Shown: piece after piece, positions 25,730 through 34,556 of the stretch
Layout: every line of letters starts with the position of its first letter
Position numbering within the stretch: position 1 is the stretch's first letter
Source: Marinobacter bryozoorum
Lineage (GTDB): Bacteria; Pseudomonadota; Gammaproteobacteria; Pseudomonadales; Oleiphilaceae
Direction of reading: 5' to 3'
NCBI RefSeq assembly: GCF_023156245.1
Contig: NZ_JAKZAH010000005.1
Coordinates: 62,001-126,000, forward strand
DNA: 64,000 bases
Made by a program: the position numbers and the translations under genes
The notes under the pieces: generated by a model
The model's input: only the letters and a program-made list of their open reading frames with translations
Databases searched by the model: none
What the model was told of the DNA's origin: nothing

Positions 25730-26199
25730 CAGTCTGACTCCCCCTTCCGACCGGTGTCGCCAGGTTTCCAGTGCCGTCCCATAAGGCTTTGCAGCTTCCT
25801 GGCGAAGTCACCGTTGACAGCCTGGCCCGGCGCCACGACCGGTTCATCAAACACATGGAGGGTGCGGATGGAGCTGGGGGTAATGCCCACCAGTATCTGG
25901 GTGCCAGCCACGTCAATCAGGGCGATGCGCTCGCGTGCACCCAGGGCCATGACCGAAATAACCTTCATGGCGCCGCTGTTCATGCCGGTCAGTCCGTTCA
26001 TGCGGCGGATCAGCCAGGCACATCCAAAAATCAGTGCCACCACCACCAGCAGGCCAATACCCATGGTGGCCAGGGTGGCAACCGCATCGGACTGGCTACC
26101 ACTGCGCTCCGGCGCCTGCTGAACGGTTTCGTCCTGTGCAAGGCTCACGGCAGGTACCATCAGCCAGGCGACCAACGCCGCGGCACGTGCCTGTGTCAT
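25729..26199 (-). CDS. fliO: Flagellar protein FliO
   Basis: 156 residues. FliO is a small membrane protein that aids FliP assembly. An N-terminal signal-like hydrophobic segment (about 7-21) is followed by a second helix ([20 protein letters not shown], about 42-61) and the cytoplasmic FliO domain with [20 protein letters not shown] and [16 protein letters not shown]. It overlaps fliN by four bases and fliP by one. Two hydrophobic segments suggest a cleaved leader or a double-span topology. Confidence 0.9.
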   Translation of the reverse strand: MTQARAAALVAWLMVPAVSLAQDETVQQAPERSGSQSDAVATLATMGIGLLVVVALIFGCAWLIRRMNGLTGMNSGAMKVISVMALGARERIALIDVAGTQILVGITPSSIRTLHVFDEPVVAPGQAVNGDFARKLQSLMGRHWKPGDTGRKGESD

Positions 26200-26705
26200 G
26201 ATTTCTGAAGGCGCTTGATGCGCTCACCGGGGCTGATCACATCGGTCAGGCGAATACCGAACTTCTCGTTCACCATTACCACCTCACCGTGGGCAATCAG
26301 GGTGCCATTAACCAGCACATCCAGTGGCTCACCGGCCAGGCGGTCCAGTTCGATCACGGACCCCTGGTTCAACTGAAGCAGGTTGCGTATCGGAATCTGA
26401 GTGTTGCCCACTTCCATGGAAATGGTCACCGGGATGTCCAGGATGACATCCAGGTCCGGCTCGGTGGCCGGCACGCTGCCGGACTCTGACCCGACCCCGA
26501 AATCTTCCATGGGCGCAGTTCTCACCTGCTTGCCGGGGTCCTCTTCAGAATCCTCGGCCTCGGCCATGGCAGCGGCCCATTCGTCGGCCCGGTCTTCACC
26601 TTCCTTTTCGTCGCTGTCGCCGGATTCTTCCATGGCCGCTTCCCACTCGGCAGCCAGCTTTTCGTCTTCGCTGAGCTCGCGTTCGTCTTTGTTATCGTCA
26701 GCCAT
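26196..26705 (-). CDS. fliN: Flagellar motor switch protein FliN
   Basis: 169 residues. An acidic N-terminal extension of about 85 residues (rich in E and D, repeating EWAAAM-type segments) precedes the SpoA domain with LDVILDIPVTISMEVGNTQI, GSVIELDRLAGEPLDVLVNG and GIRLTDVIS. FliN builds the C-ring base with FliM and binds CheY-P and FliH. It overlaps fliM by eight bases and fliO by four. The N-terminal extension is longer than in E. coli, as is common in Pseudomonas-like FliN. Confidence 0.95.
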   Translation of the reverse strand: MADDNKDERELSEDEKLAAEWEAAMEESGDSDEKEGEDRADEWAAAMAEAEDSEEDPGKQVRTAPMEDFGVGSESGSVPATEPDLDVILDIPVTISMEVGNTQIPIRNLLQLNQGSVIELDRLAGEPLDVLVNGTLIAHGEVVMVNEKFGIRLTDVISPGERIKRLQKS

Positions 26706-27696
26706 GTTTACCTACCTTCAGTTGTTTCTTCACCTTCGGAAGCCGGGTACGCTCCTTGATTCTCAAGGCCATCTTGCCGTCGCGGGTACCCAGGGTTGCC
26801 TTGTAGATGGGAATACCGTTTGCCGTCATGTCCAGCGCTTCCGGCATCTCCACGGGAATCACATCACCTGGCTTGAACTTGGCCACATCTCGCAGGGAAA
26901 TACGGCGCCGGCATACTGTCGCGTTGACCGGCACCAGGACTTCCTTGATATCTTCCTGCAGGGCATTGACCCAGCGCTCGTCCACATCGTCTATATCACT
27001 CTGGACACCCGCATCGAGCACTTCCCGTATGGGCTCGATCATGGAATACGGCAATGCCATGTGCAGTTCACCGCCGCCGCCGTCCAGCTCCACATGGAAG
27101 GTGCTGATAACCACCACCTCACTGGGGCTGACAATATTGGCCATGGCCGGATTGACCTCGGAGCTGAGGTACTCGAAGTCGACCTTCAGCACCGCATGCC
27201 AGGCCTCTTTCATATCCACAAAGACCTGGTTGAGTACCATCTGCACGATGCGGGTCTCGGTGGGGGTGAATTCCCTGCCCTCAATCTTGGCATGGCGCCC
27301 CTCACCCCCGAAGAAGTTGTCCACCAGCTTGAACACCAGCTTGGCATCGAGAATAAACAGACCAGTGCCCCGCAACGGCCGGACCTTGACCAGGTTCAGA
27401 CTGGTAGGCACATAGAGAGTATGGATGTACTCCCCGAACTTCATGATCTGGATGCCGCCTGTGGAAACGTCGGCATTTCGGCGCAGGAGGTTGAACAGAC
27501 TGATGCGTGTATAACGGGCGAACCGTTCGTTGACCATTTCCAGGGTCGGCATACGCCCCCGGACAATCCGGTCCTGGCTGGCGAGGTCATAGGTCTTGAC
27601 CCCCTCGTCATCAACCTCGTCATAGGTGTCGATATCGCCGTCGTCCACCCCGTGGAGCAGCGCATCGATTTCATCCTGTGAGAGTAAGTCCTGCAT
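26698..27696 (-). CDS. fliM: Flagellar motor switch protein FliM
   Basis: 332 residues. The N-terminal CheY-P-binding peptide is visible as LLSQDEIDALLHG (residues 4-16). The middle domain contains FARYTRISLFNLLRRNADVS and the GGEG motif (NFFGGEGRHA), and the C-terminal SpoA domain includes LPVNATV-like and FKPGDVIPVEMPEALDM segments. FliM links FliG to FliN and sets rotation sense. It follows fliL by 74 bases and overlaps fliN by eight. Confidence 0.96.
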   Translation of the reverse strand: MQDLLSQDEIDALLHGVDDGDIDTYDEVDDEGVKTYDLASQDRIVRGRMPTLEMVNERFARYTRISLFNLLRRNADVSTGGIQIMKFGEYIHTLYVPTSLNLVKVRPLRGTGLFILDAKLVFKLVDNFFGGEGRHAKIEGREFTPTETRIVQMVLNQVFVDMKEAWHAVLKVDFEYLSSEVNPAMANIVSPSEVVVISTFHVELDGGGGELHMALPYSMIEPIREVLDAGVQSDIDDVDERWVNALQEDIKEVLVPVNATVCRRRISLRDVAKFKPGDVIPVEMPEALDMTANGIPIYKATLGTRDGKMALRIKERTRLPKVKKQLKVGKHG

Positions 27697-27770
27697 CGTT
27701 ATCAGCCTCTGACTGCCTGCAGTCTGGACGTATACCGGTCAGCGATCCCGGTACCCGGCCTTCGTGTGTT

Positions 27771-28268
27771 TTACTGAACAACAAAGTTGCGCAACAGCAC
27801 CCGGTCCAGGGTGGGCTCCCCCTCTGCCGCCAGGGTCTCATTGACGGCAGCCAGCAATTGATCGGGCAGGCCCTGCCGACCTTCCGGGGTCTGCAGCACC
27901 ATGAACTCCTGCTGTCCCAGCTCGGAAATCAGCCTGTTACGGACCAGCGGCATATGCTTTTCAGCCGCGGCCAGGGCATCCGCCTGCTCCGACTCAAAGG
28001 CCAGGTATACCTGGATATAGCGCTGCCGGCCGGGATGGCGGACGGTGGTAACCAGCGGCCGTTCCATCACCAGGTAACTCGCCGGGACAAAGGCCTCTTC
28101 TTCTGCGGCTGCCGGGGCGGCCGGGTTACCTTCCCCGCCCCTGGTAAGGAACCAGAGTGTACCCGCCACAGACAGACCAATCGCCAGAACCAGGATAATG
28201 ACCAGCAGCAGTATGGTCTTGAACTTGCCTTTTTTGGGTGGCCCAGCCACCGAGTTGTCTTCCGCCAT
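27771..28268 (-). CDS. fliL: Flagellar basal body-associated protein FliL
   Basis: 165 residues. One transmembrane helix (about 18-40, IILVLAIGLSVAGTLWF) and a periplasmic FliL domain. FliL surrounds the stator and affects torque. The end EPTLDRVLLRNFVVQ is family-typical. I choose the ATG at 28268 (MAEDNSV) over a TTG 15 bases upstream. A sigma-54 promoter lies 57-75 bases upstream, so fliL probably heads the fliLMNOPQR-flhB transcript. Confidence 0.93.
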   Translation of the reverse strand: MAEDNSVAGPPKKGKFKTILLLVIILVLAIGLSVAGTLWFLTRGGEGNPAAPAAAEEEAFVPASYLVMERPLVTTVRHPGRQRYIQVYLAFESEQADALAAAEKHMPLVRNRLISELGQQEFMVLQTPEGRQGLPDQLLAAVNETLAAEGEPTLDRVLLRNFVVQ

Positions 28269-28324
28269 TCCGGAGTCCGTCAATTTTTTGCCGATGCGGG
28301 TCAGAAATCCCCTTGCAAGAGATT

Positions 28325-28343
28325 AAAGCAATCCCTGCGCCAA
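28325..28343 (-). promoter_or_regulatory. Sigma-54 promoter upstream of fliL
   Basis: Read on the minus strand: TTGGCGCAGGGATTGCTTT. TTGGCGC at -24 and TTGCT at -12, with GG to GC spacing of ten. The predicted start point gives a leader of about 45 bases before the fliL ATG. Control by FleQ is inferred. Confidence 0.8.
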
Positions 28344-28360
28344 TCCTGACCAAGCCTGAA

Positions 28361-28475
28361 GTTATGTCGCCAGAGTGTAACCCTGTCAGCCTGCGAACCG
28401 AAGCACCCCGGCCCGCAAACACAAACGCCAGCCTGATGGCTGGCGTTTGTGACATAACTCACCAGAGTGTAACCC
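28361..28475. repeat. Hairpin flanked by inverted and direct repeats between fliK and fliL
   Basis: A perfect 14-bp stem with a TGAT loop occupies 28420-28451. It is flanked by GTTATGTC (28361-28368) and its inverse GACATAAC (28451-28458). A 14-base direct repeat CCAGAGTGTAACCC appears at 28370-28383 and 28462-28475. Neither strand has a strong T-run, so a classic terminator is only possible; on the minus strand the hairpin ends the region downstream of fliK (stop at 28538). Confidence 0.7.
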
Positions 28476-28537
28476 CTGACCCGCCCGGTGGCGAATACTT
28501 TGAGCACTCCGGCAAAGGGAATAACCATCAACCGGAA

Positions 28538-29815
28538 TCAGGCATAGAGGTCCACTTCGCCTCGCCAGGACAGGTCCAGTGAGCCAGCCGCGATGGTATC
28601 CGCATCAGTGTCGTCGCCCTCATCGGCCAGCTGGCCGGGGCCAGGTTCGCTGCGCCCCTCGCCATCACCTTGCTGGTCAGCGGTTTCACGGCTGCTGGAG
28701 TCGCTCACGTCAAAGCCTTCGAGGCTGAGCCCCTGTTCGCTGAGCATGTCCCGCAGCCGGTGGCCATGGAGTTCGAGCTGTTCCCTCACCGCCGGAGTAG
28801 TGGCATGCACCGTTACCGTGGCCTGGTCGTTCTGTACCTGCACCCGCACATCAAGGGGGCCCAGCTCCGGTGGTGTGATATGGATCTCCGCTACCGACAT
28901 CTGGCTGGCGGTCAGCCAGGCCAGCTTGCCCATAACCTTCTCGCCCCATTCATTGTCTCCAACGGGCGAGTCAACACTGGTGGTATAACTGCGCATCAGT
29001 GCCTGGGCCTCCTGCCCACGCAGGGTCGCTGACTGGCTCAGGGACTGGGTCAGCTCGGGCGCCGACATTCGGGCCATCAGCGTATCCGCAAACTTACCCG
29101 ATGACTCGCCAGACAGCTGACTACTGCCACCCTGAAGCCCTGCCAGCAGGCCCCCGCCCTTCGCAGAGGATTCCTTGCCGGCTTCCAGCATGGCGGTAAA
29201 GAGTTTACCAACGGTCGGGGATGCTCCGGGCTGCTGGCCGGTCAGTCCCGGCGCCAGCAAGCCAGCCGCCAGGGAACCATTGAGAGCCTGGGCAGTCCCT
29301 GTCTGAAGCTGTCCGTTAACGCCGAGTATGAACGGCGCCTCGGCCCCCTCGGCCAGGTCCAGCAGTTCGGCGCTTTGCTCTTCCAGGGAGCGGATATCGA
29401 TTGCCGTGTCCGTTTCAGGTTTGCCCCCGGCGTCGGCAGCCTGACCCTTACGACCCGGGTCCACTTCCGAGCTGGCGTTACGATCCGCAGGCGCCTCTGG
29501 GCGGCCTTGCCTTGCCGTTTTAGCGGCAGGCTCCGCCTCCCTGGCCTCCGGGTGGCTGGTTGCCTGTTCTTCCCTGCCCTTGCCAGCGCTGTCAGTACGA
29601 CGGGATTCCGCCTGGCGTTCCTGTTCCATTTTCCGGTCGCGAGCCCGGTCTTCGAGACGCCATTGCTCCAGCCTCTTCTCCTGTTGGCGTACAATTTCGT
29701 CGTACCGGCTCGGGCCATTATCGGCCGGAGCCTGGGGGGACGGGGTTTTACCAGGCGCCTTTCGGTCAACGCCCGGTTCAGGGTTAAGTAACTGAGTAAG
29801 CACCATTGAGGACAT
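28538..29815 (-). CDS. fliK: Flagellar hook-length control protein FliK
   Basis: 425 residues. A long hydrophilic, E/Q/R-rich N-terminal ruler part (about 1-320) precedes the C-terminal Flg_hook domain with AEIHITPPELGPLDVRVQVQ and HGHRLRDMLSEQGLSLEGFD. FliK measures hook length and triggers FlhB switching. Start at the ATG at 29815 (MSSMVLTQLL), with AGAGG six bases upstream; the longer frame has no such site. A sigma-54 promoter lies 61-78 bases upstream. A second FliK-like gene is at 3778-5169. Confidence 0.93.
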   Translation of the reverse strand: MSSMVLTQLLNPEPGVDRKAPGKTPSPQAPADNGPSRYDEIVRQQEKRLEQWRLEDRARDRKMEQERQAESRRTDSAGKGREEQATSHPEAREAEPAAKTARQGRPEAPADRNASSEVDPGRKGQAADAGGKPETDTAIDIRSLEEQSAELLDLAEGAEAPFILGVNGQLQTGTAQALNGSLAAGLLAPGLTGQQPGASPTVGKLFTAMLEAGKESSAKGGGLLAGLQGGSSQLSGESSGKFADTLMARMSAPELTQSLSQSATLRGQEAQALMRSYTTSVDSPVGDNEWGEKVMGKLAWLTASQMSVAEIHITPPELGPLDVRVQVQNDQATVTVHATTPAVREQLELHGHRLRDMLSEQGLSLEGFDVSDSSSRETADQQGDGEGRSEPGPGQLADEGDDTDADTIAAGSLDLSWRGEVDLYA

Positions 29816-29875
29816 GGCAACCTCTTGCCGCAGAATCGCTGAAATCCGCACGTAAGGCGGGTTTTCCAGGAAACC

Positions 29876-29893
29876 TGCAAACACAATGCCAGA
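29876..29893 (-). promoter_or_regulatory. Sigma-54 promoter upstream of fliK
   Basis: Read on the minus strand: TCTGGCATTGTGTTTGCA. TGGCATT at -24, TTGCA at -12 and a GG to GC spacing of ten make this one of the best matches in the window. It implies that fliK is transcribed separately from the hsb genes upstream. Confidence 0.8.
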
Positions 29894-29964
29894 GACGGCA
29901 AGGGAGGGAAAAGAGCCGGCGCGAGCAGCGCTGATTCTGGCCTGGGCGCCTTGCGGACAAGGCC

Positions 29965-30312
29965 TCAGGCGAGGAGTGCGTCTTCCATCAGGCGACGAAC
30001 GGTGGCGAATTCGGTCTCCAGGGGGGCCATGACCTGGCGGGCAGCGTCCAGGTCACCTTCACGGCCAGCCTTTTCAACTTGCAGGCACAGGTCACCCAGG
30101 CGGGAGGCACCGATATTGATGCTGCTGCCCTTGAAGCTGTGAGCCGTCCTGGAAAACGCGTCCGGATCATTCTCGGACAGGGCCTGGTGAAGTGACTGGA
30201 TTCGTTCACGGGAGTCATTGATGTACGTCTGTATGAGGATGTCGAATTCATCCTCCATCACATCCCGCAGTTCCGCGAGGGCCTCTTCATCAAGGTGTGG
30301 CTTGGTGTTCAT
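29965..30312 (-). CDS. hptB: Histidine phosphotransfer protein HptB
   Basis: 115 residues, a four-helix Hpt domain with phospho-accepting H58 in RTAHSFKGSSINIGA. In Pseudomonas, HptB receives phosphate from hybrid kinases and passes it to the receiver domain of HsbR, steering the choice between motility and biofilm. It lies downstream of the hsbR-like gene here, supporting the assignment. I start it at the ATG at 30312, with GAGG six bases upstream. No hybrid kinase is in the window. Confidence 0.85.
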   Translation of the reverse strand: MNTKPHLDEEALAELRDVMEDEFDILIQTYINDSRERIQSLHQALSENDPDAFSRTAHSFKGSSINIGASRLGDLCLQVEKAGREGDLDAARQVMAPLETEFATVRRLMEDALLA

Positions 30313-30452
30313 AACCGACCTCACAGGAGCCACCGGTAGCGGTGACCCTTGATGTGTTTATCTGATCATAGTCGAGCCAGCCGGGAAAATAACAGCCCGG
30401 TCCGCTGCCCCGCAAGCAAACCCGACAGGCTTTACCGGTTGGCCAGGGAGCG

Positions 30453-32174
30453 TTAGCCCCCGTTCTCGGATAACTCCCAATCATATACTACTTCAGCCTG
30501 ATTTCCTTGTTTGTTGTAGCTCAGGCCACTGGACAACTGGCGGATCAGGCTCAGTCCCCGGCCCGCATAGACGCTCGTGCCGCCCTCACCCTCCGGCGCA
30601 TCAGGGTCGAAGCCACGACCGGAATCCTGGCACCGTATCACCAGCTGTCCACCATTACCCTCCATGCGATGCTCCAGTTCAAAGCGGATATAGTGGCCAT
30701 CAACCCTGGCCAGCCGGCGCTCCCGTTCAGCGTAGTAGCGGGAAAAGCCTTCCGGGCCATTTTTCCAGCCTGAAGGCAGCTCGAGTACCCCGTGTTCAAG
30801 GGCATTGTTGTACAGCTCCGCCAGCAGGGTGTAGATCTCACCGCTGTGTTGTCGCAGGCCAGCCACGGCCATACACACGTGGAGTAACAGGGGCAACGGA
30901 TTAAACTGCCCCAGGGTCTGCCCCTCCACCTGGTAGCTGCAGCGCCAGAACGCCGGCCCGGTCACCGCCGACCGTGCGGCTGAGACCGACTGCAGGGCCA
31001 CCGGGTCCTGGCCGGTAACCCTCAGGCCCAGCAGGGTCAGGTCGTCACTCTCCCGGGCACTACCAGTGAAGCCCTGTACCGCCTGGACCAGGTGATCCAC
31101 CGGTGACGCGCCCGTCGGCCGGGCCCCCAGTGTCTCGGCCAACCGACGCTCACCAAAGTGTTGCCCCTGCTCATCGGCCGCCTCCAGCACCCCGTCGGTC
31201 ATCAGCAGAAGCTGGTCTCCCGGCTCGACCCGGTACTCCTCCATGGCGGCAACAAACCGCTCCGGCGCCAGTATCCCCAGCGGCAGGTGCCTTGAGGCGA
31301 GGGCCTGATGGTCACCGCTCTTGTACATCAGGTAACCATCCGGCAAGCCGCCATTCCAGAACCGCAGCATGCCCTGCCGGAAGTCCACATCAGCAAAGGC
31401 CGCGCAGCAGAACATTCCGGTCGGCAGGATCCGCACCAGTTTCTGGTTCAACTCCCGCAATACATCCGGCCCACTGAAGCCTTTGCTGGTCATACCGTAG
31501 AAAATCTCCGCCACAGGCAGGGCACCAATGGCGGCTGGCAGCCCGTGGCCGGTAAAATCCCCCACCAGCAGGTGTACTCCACCGGCCGGACGGGGGCAGG
31601 CAAACAGGATGTCACCGTTGAACACTGACATCGGAGAGGCGTGGTACCGGATATTGGGAGCGTTCAGGCAGCCGGTGTGGGCGATGTTGTCAAAGACCCG
31701 GCGGGCAATGATCTGCTCCTCCAGCAACTGTTCGTTGCGCGCCTTGATCAGGTCCCGTTGCTGGCTAAGGGTTTCATGCATGCGGCGCATGCGATCAAAG
31801 GCACGGAGCTTGGCTTCGATAATCACCGGATTGTAGGGCTTGGGCAGGAAGTCATCACCGCCGGCGTCCAGGCACTGGGCCAGGGACCCTGCATCGGTCA
31901 GCGAGGTCAGGAAGATCACCGGCACCAGGGTTTCGCCGGCAAGGGCCTTGATTTGCCGGGCTGCCTCCACGCCGTCCAGGCGTGGCATCATCACATCCAG
32001 CAACACCATATCCGGTTGCCAGCAGTCATAGAGCTTCAACGCAGCCTGGCCATCTTCCGCGGCCTGGACCTCGTGGCCCTGGCGTCGCAACATGGCCTGC
32101 AGGATCAGTCGGTCAGTGTTGCTGTCATCGGCAATCAGCAGCCGCAATGGTCTGGGATTCTCTGGCTCTGTCAC
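30453..32174 (-). CDS. hsbR: HsbR-like response regulator with PP2C phosphatase and anti-sigma kinase domains
   Basis: 573 residues. Receiver domain (about 10-128) with D60 in MVLLDVMMPRLDG; SpoIIE/PP2C-type serine phosphatase domain (about 195-390) with FTGHGLPAAIGALP and LLLMTDGVLEAADEQG; C-terminal HATPase_c2-type kinase domain (about 430-570) with ELYNNALEHGVLELP and CQDSGRGFDPD. This is the HsbR architecture: depending on phosphorylation by HptB it dephosphorylates or phosphorylates the anti-anti-sigma protein HsbA, its downstream target. The start is GTG at 32174 with GAGAGG upstream; no ATG lies near. Confidence 0.88.
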   Translation of the reverse strand: MTEPENPRPLRLLIADDSNTDRLILQAMLRRQGHEVQAAEDGQAALKLYDCWQPDMVLLDVMMPRLDGVEAARQIKALAGETLVPVIFLTSLTDAGSLAQCLDAGGDDFLPKPYNPVIIEAKLRAFDRMRRMHETLSQQRDLIKARNEQLLEEQIIARRVFDNIAHTGCLNAPNIRYHASPMSVFNGDILFACPRPAGGVHLLVGDFTGHGLPAAIGALPVAEIFYGMTSKGFSGPDVLRELNQKLVRILPTGMFCCAAFADVDFRQGMLRFWNGGLPDGYLMYKSGDHQALASRHLPLGILAPERFVAAMEEYRVEPGDQLLLMTDGVLEAADEQGQHFGERRLAETLGARPTGASPVDHLVQAVQGFTGSARESDDLTLLGLRVTGQDPVALQSVSAARSAVTGPAFWRCSYQVEGQTLGQFNPLPLLLHVCMAVAGLRQHSGEIYTLLAELYNNALEHGVLELPSGWKNGPEGFSRYYAERERRLARVDGHYIRFELEHRMEGNGGQLVIRCQDSGRGFDPDAPEGEGGTSVYAGRGLSLIRQLSSGLSYNKQGNQAEVVYDWELSENGG

Positions 32175-32237
32175 GGGTGCGTCCTCTCACCCCTGAGGGC
32201 ATTGTGGCCACTGGCCGCAATATCCCCGACGGTATCG

Positions 32238-32543
32238 TCAACGAATGGAAAACAACTGCTCGAAATTGGAAATGGCCAGGATCCTGCGCACGTCACCGTT
32301 GCAGTTTTCAATGTGGATACTGGCCTTGTCACCACCGGCGTAGTCTCGCAGCAGCAGCAACATACCCAGGGCGGAGCTGTCCAGGTAACTGGTGTCGGAC
32401 ATATCAATCACCCAGTGATGAACGCCCTCGGAGCCCTTTTCGTAGGCGTCACGGAACGCCTGGTGGGTACTGAAATCAAACCGCCCTTCAATGGCAATGG
32501 TGCGGGTTTCACCGTCGTCGCTTTGTCGGGTATGCACAGGCAT
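32238..32543 (-). CDS. hsbA: HsbA-like anti-sigma factor antagonist (STAS domain)
   Basis: 101 residues forming one STAS domain. The phosphorylatable serine region is YLDSSALGMLLLLRDYAG (about residues 53-70), with S56 the likely site. In Pseudomonas, unphosphorylated HsbA binds FlgM and frees FliA, while phosphorylated HsbA feeds a c-di-GMP pathway. The ATG at 32543 has GGAGGG seven bases upstream. It stands between fliJ and hsbR on the same strand; the order hsbA-hsbR-hptB follows transcription. Confidence 0.87.
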   Translation of the reverse strand: MPVHTRQSDDGETRTIAIEGRFDFSTHQAFRDAYEKGSEGVHHWVIDMSDTSYLDSSALGMLLLLRDYAGGDKASIHIENCNGDVRRILAISNFEQLFSIR

Positions 32544-32736
32544 GGTGTTTCCCTCCACTAACCGGGGCCAGGAGTCTGCAGGATGTCTGCGGCACAGACT
32601 GCTGGAATCGTTTGGGTAATCCTGCTGTTAATCGGGTGCCACTGCAAGGCGTTTGTCCAGCTGCAGAACGGCCACTACGCCCTACAGGATAGCGAATGGA
32701 AAGGCATTTGTATTGCGGGTGCTATCGGCGCCGCGA

Positions 32737-33180
32737 TCAGCGCCGGCGGGAAAACTGACGGGCGGCGGCTTCGTCGGCCTGCTTCTGCTCAGCGAGGTCG
32801 CGGGCGCGCTGCTCCTGGACACGGCAGGTATCAATGTACCTTTCCATCCCACGCCTGCGCTCCCAGGCCTGCTGCCATTGCTGCCGAGCCTGTTCAACCC
32901 GTTGTTCCGCCTGGCTGGCCCGGGCCTGCTGCTCACCGATGAGCAGATCCAGCCGGGCGATAAAGCTCTGCCACCCCTGCAAACGGGAGACCGGCACGGT
33001 ACCTTGCTGCTGTTGGCGCATCTGTTGGTGGTATTCCTGTTGATAGCTCTGCAGCTCTGCGAGTCGGTCCTGCTCCGCCTGCCACTGGCGGCGAACCTCG
33101 TTCATGCGGTCCAGGGCCTGTTGTTCCTTGCGCTCCTCCAGCTCCAGCACCACCTGGAGACGCTCCGACCGCACCGTCAT
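32737..33180 (-). CDS. fliJ: Flagellar export chaperone FliJ
   Basis: 147 residues, predicted as a long antiparallel coiled coil rich in Q, E and R (for example [20 protein letters not shown]). FliJ forms the central stalk of the FliI hexamer and helps recycle chaperones. The ATG overlaps the fliI stop by four bases (ATGA). Sequence conservation in the family is low, so the call relies on length, coiled-coil character and position after fliI. Confidence 0.88.
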   Translation of the reverse strand: MTVRSERLQVVLELEERKEQQALDRMNEVRRQWQAEQDRLAELQSYQQEYHQQMRQQQQGTVPVSRLQGWQSFIARLDLLIGEQQARASQAEQRVEQARQQWQQAWERRRGMERYIDTCRVQEQRARDLAEQKQADEAAARQFSRRR

Positions 33181-34556
33181 TCACGACCCCCGGCCTGGTT
33201 CTTTTCCGCACCAGGTGCCTTGGCGGGCTTCGCCGGCAATAACGCCAGCAATTGCTCGACGGACTGTTCGAAGGGCGCCGCCTCATCCAGGCCCTGCTGC
33301 AGGAAGTCCCGCATGGCATCAATGTAGCGGATCGCAAAGTCGGTTTCCGGGTCCGAGCCCTTTACATAGGCACCGACGCTGATCAGGTCACGGGCCTGCT
33401 GATAGCGGGAATAGACCTGCTTGAAGCGCTGGGCCCGGGCGAAGTGATCTTTTTCGGTGACATGGGGCATCACCCGACTGACGGAAGCCTCCACATCAAT
33501 GGCCGGGTAGTGCCCCTCTTCCGCCAGACGGCGGGAAAGCACGATATGACCATCCAGGATAGCCCGGGCCGAATCCGCCACCGGATCCTGCTGGTCATCC
33601 CCTTCAGTCAGCACGGTATAGAACGCGGTAATCGACCCACCCCCGGGCTTGCCGTTGCCCGTGCGTTCCACCAGCTGGGGGAGCTTGGCAAATACCGACG
33701 GTGGATAACCCTTGGTGGCTGGCGGCTCACCCACCGCCAGTGCGATTTCCCGCTGGGCCTGGGCGTAACGGGTCAGGGAGTCCATCAGCAACAACACCCG
33801 CTTGCCCTGGTCGCGATAGTACTCGGCAATACGGGTGGTCAGCATGGCGGCCCGCAGGCGCATCAGGGGCGAGTCATCCGCCGGCGACGCAACGACCACG
33901 GAACGGGCAAGGCCCTCTTCCCCCAGGATGTCGTCGATGAATTCCTTGACCTCCCGACCCCGTTCGCCGATCAGACCAACGACGGTGATATCAGCGTCGG
34001 TGAAACGGGTCATCATGCCCAGCAGCATACTCTTGCCCACACCACTGCCCGCAAACAGGCCCAGGCGCTGACCCTGGCCTACGGTCAGCAGGCTGTTGAT
34101 GGCACGGATACCCACATCCATGGAGGTGCGAACCGGGGCCCGGTCCAGGGGGTTGATGATCTCACCGGTAAGTGGCACCCGGGCTTCCGCCCGTAACGGG
34201 CCATGACTGTCGAGGGGTTCACCATTACCGTTGACCACGCGGCCCAGCAACCCTTCACCCACCGGCACCTTGCTGGCAGCGGAGAGAGGCACCACGCGGG
34301 CGCCGGGACGAAGCCCGTCAATAGCGGTCAGGGGCATCAGGTAAACCCGGTCATCCTCAAAACCAACAACCTCGGCTTCCACTGTGGCATCACCCTGACC
34401 CAGGATCAGGCAGCGGTCGCCCACCACCATGGGGCAGCCCACGCACTCCAGGGTCAGGCCGACCATACGGGTCAGGCGTCCGGACAGTTCCGGTGCGGGC
34501 TCTGAGGGGATATTGGCGGAAAGTTGCTGAAGCCGGTCAGCCAGGCTGCTGGTCAT
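33177..34556 (-). CDS. fliI: Flagellum-specific ATPase FliI
   Basis: 459 residues, F1-beta-like ATPase. Walker [12 protein letters not shown] (166-176), Walker [19 protein letters not shown] and the type III ATPase signature [20 protein letters not shown]. FliI hexamers promote loading of substrates at the export gate with FliH and FliJ. I start at the ATG at 34556 (MTSSLADRL), consistent with homologues; it lies inside the 3' end of fliH (20-base overlap). It overlaps fliJ by four bases. Confidence 0.96.
   Translation of the reverse strand: MTSSLADRLQQLSANIPSEPAPELSGRLTRMVGLTLECVGCPMVVGDRCLILGQGDATVEAEVVGFEDDRVYLMPLTAIDGLRPGARVVPLSAASKVPVGEGLLGRVVNGNGEPLDSHGPLRAEARVPLTGEIINPLDRAPVRTSMDVGIRAINSLLTVGQGQRLGLFAGSGVGKSMLLGMMTRFTDADITVVGLIGERGREVKEFIDDILGEEGLARSVVVASPADDSPLMRLRAAMLTTRIAEYYRDQGKRVLLLMDSLTRYAQAQREIALAVGEPPATKGYPPSVFAKLPQLVERTGNGKPGGGSITAFYTVLTEGDDQQDPVADSARAILDGHIVLSRRLAEEGHYPAIDVEASVSRVMPHVTEKDHFARAQRFKQVYSRYQQARDLISVGAYVKGSDPETDFAIRYIDAMRDFLQQGLDEAAPFEQSVEQLLALLPAKPAKAPGAEKNQAGGRE

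Noticed and set aside
27697-27770. Sigma-54-like GG-N10-GC pattern upstream of fliM
   Set aside because: Spacing fits, but both boxes (GGGTACC and TCGCT) deviate, and fliM is read from the fliL promoter only 600 bases upstream.
32544-32736. Sigma-54-like sequence TGGCACCCGATTAACA ahead of hsbA
   Set aside because: The essential GC of the -12 element is replaced by AC, so it was not called.
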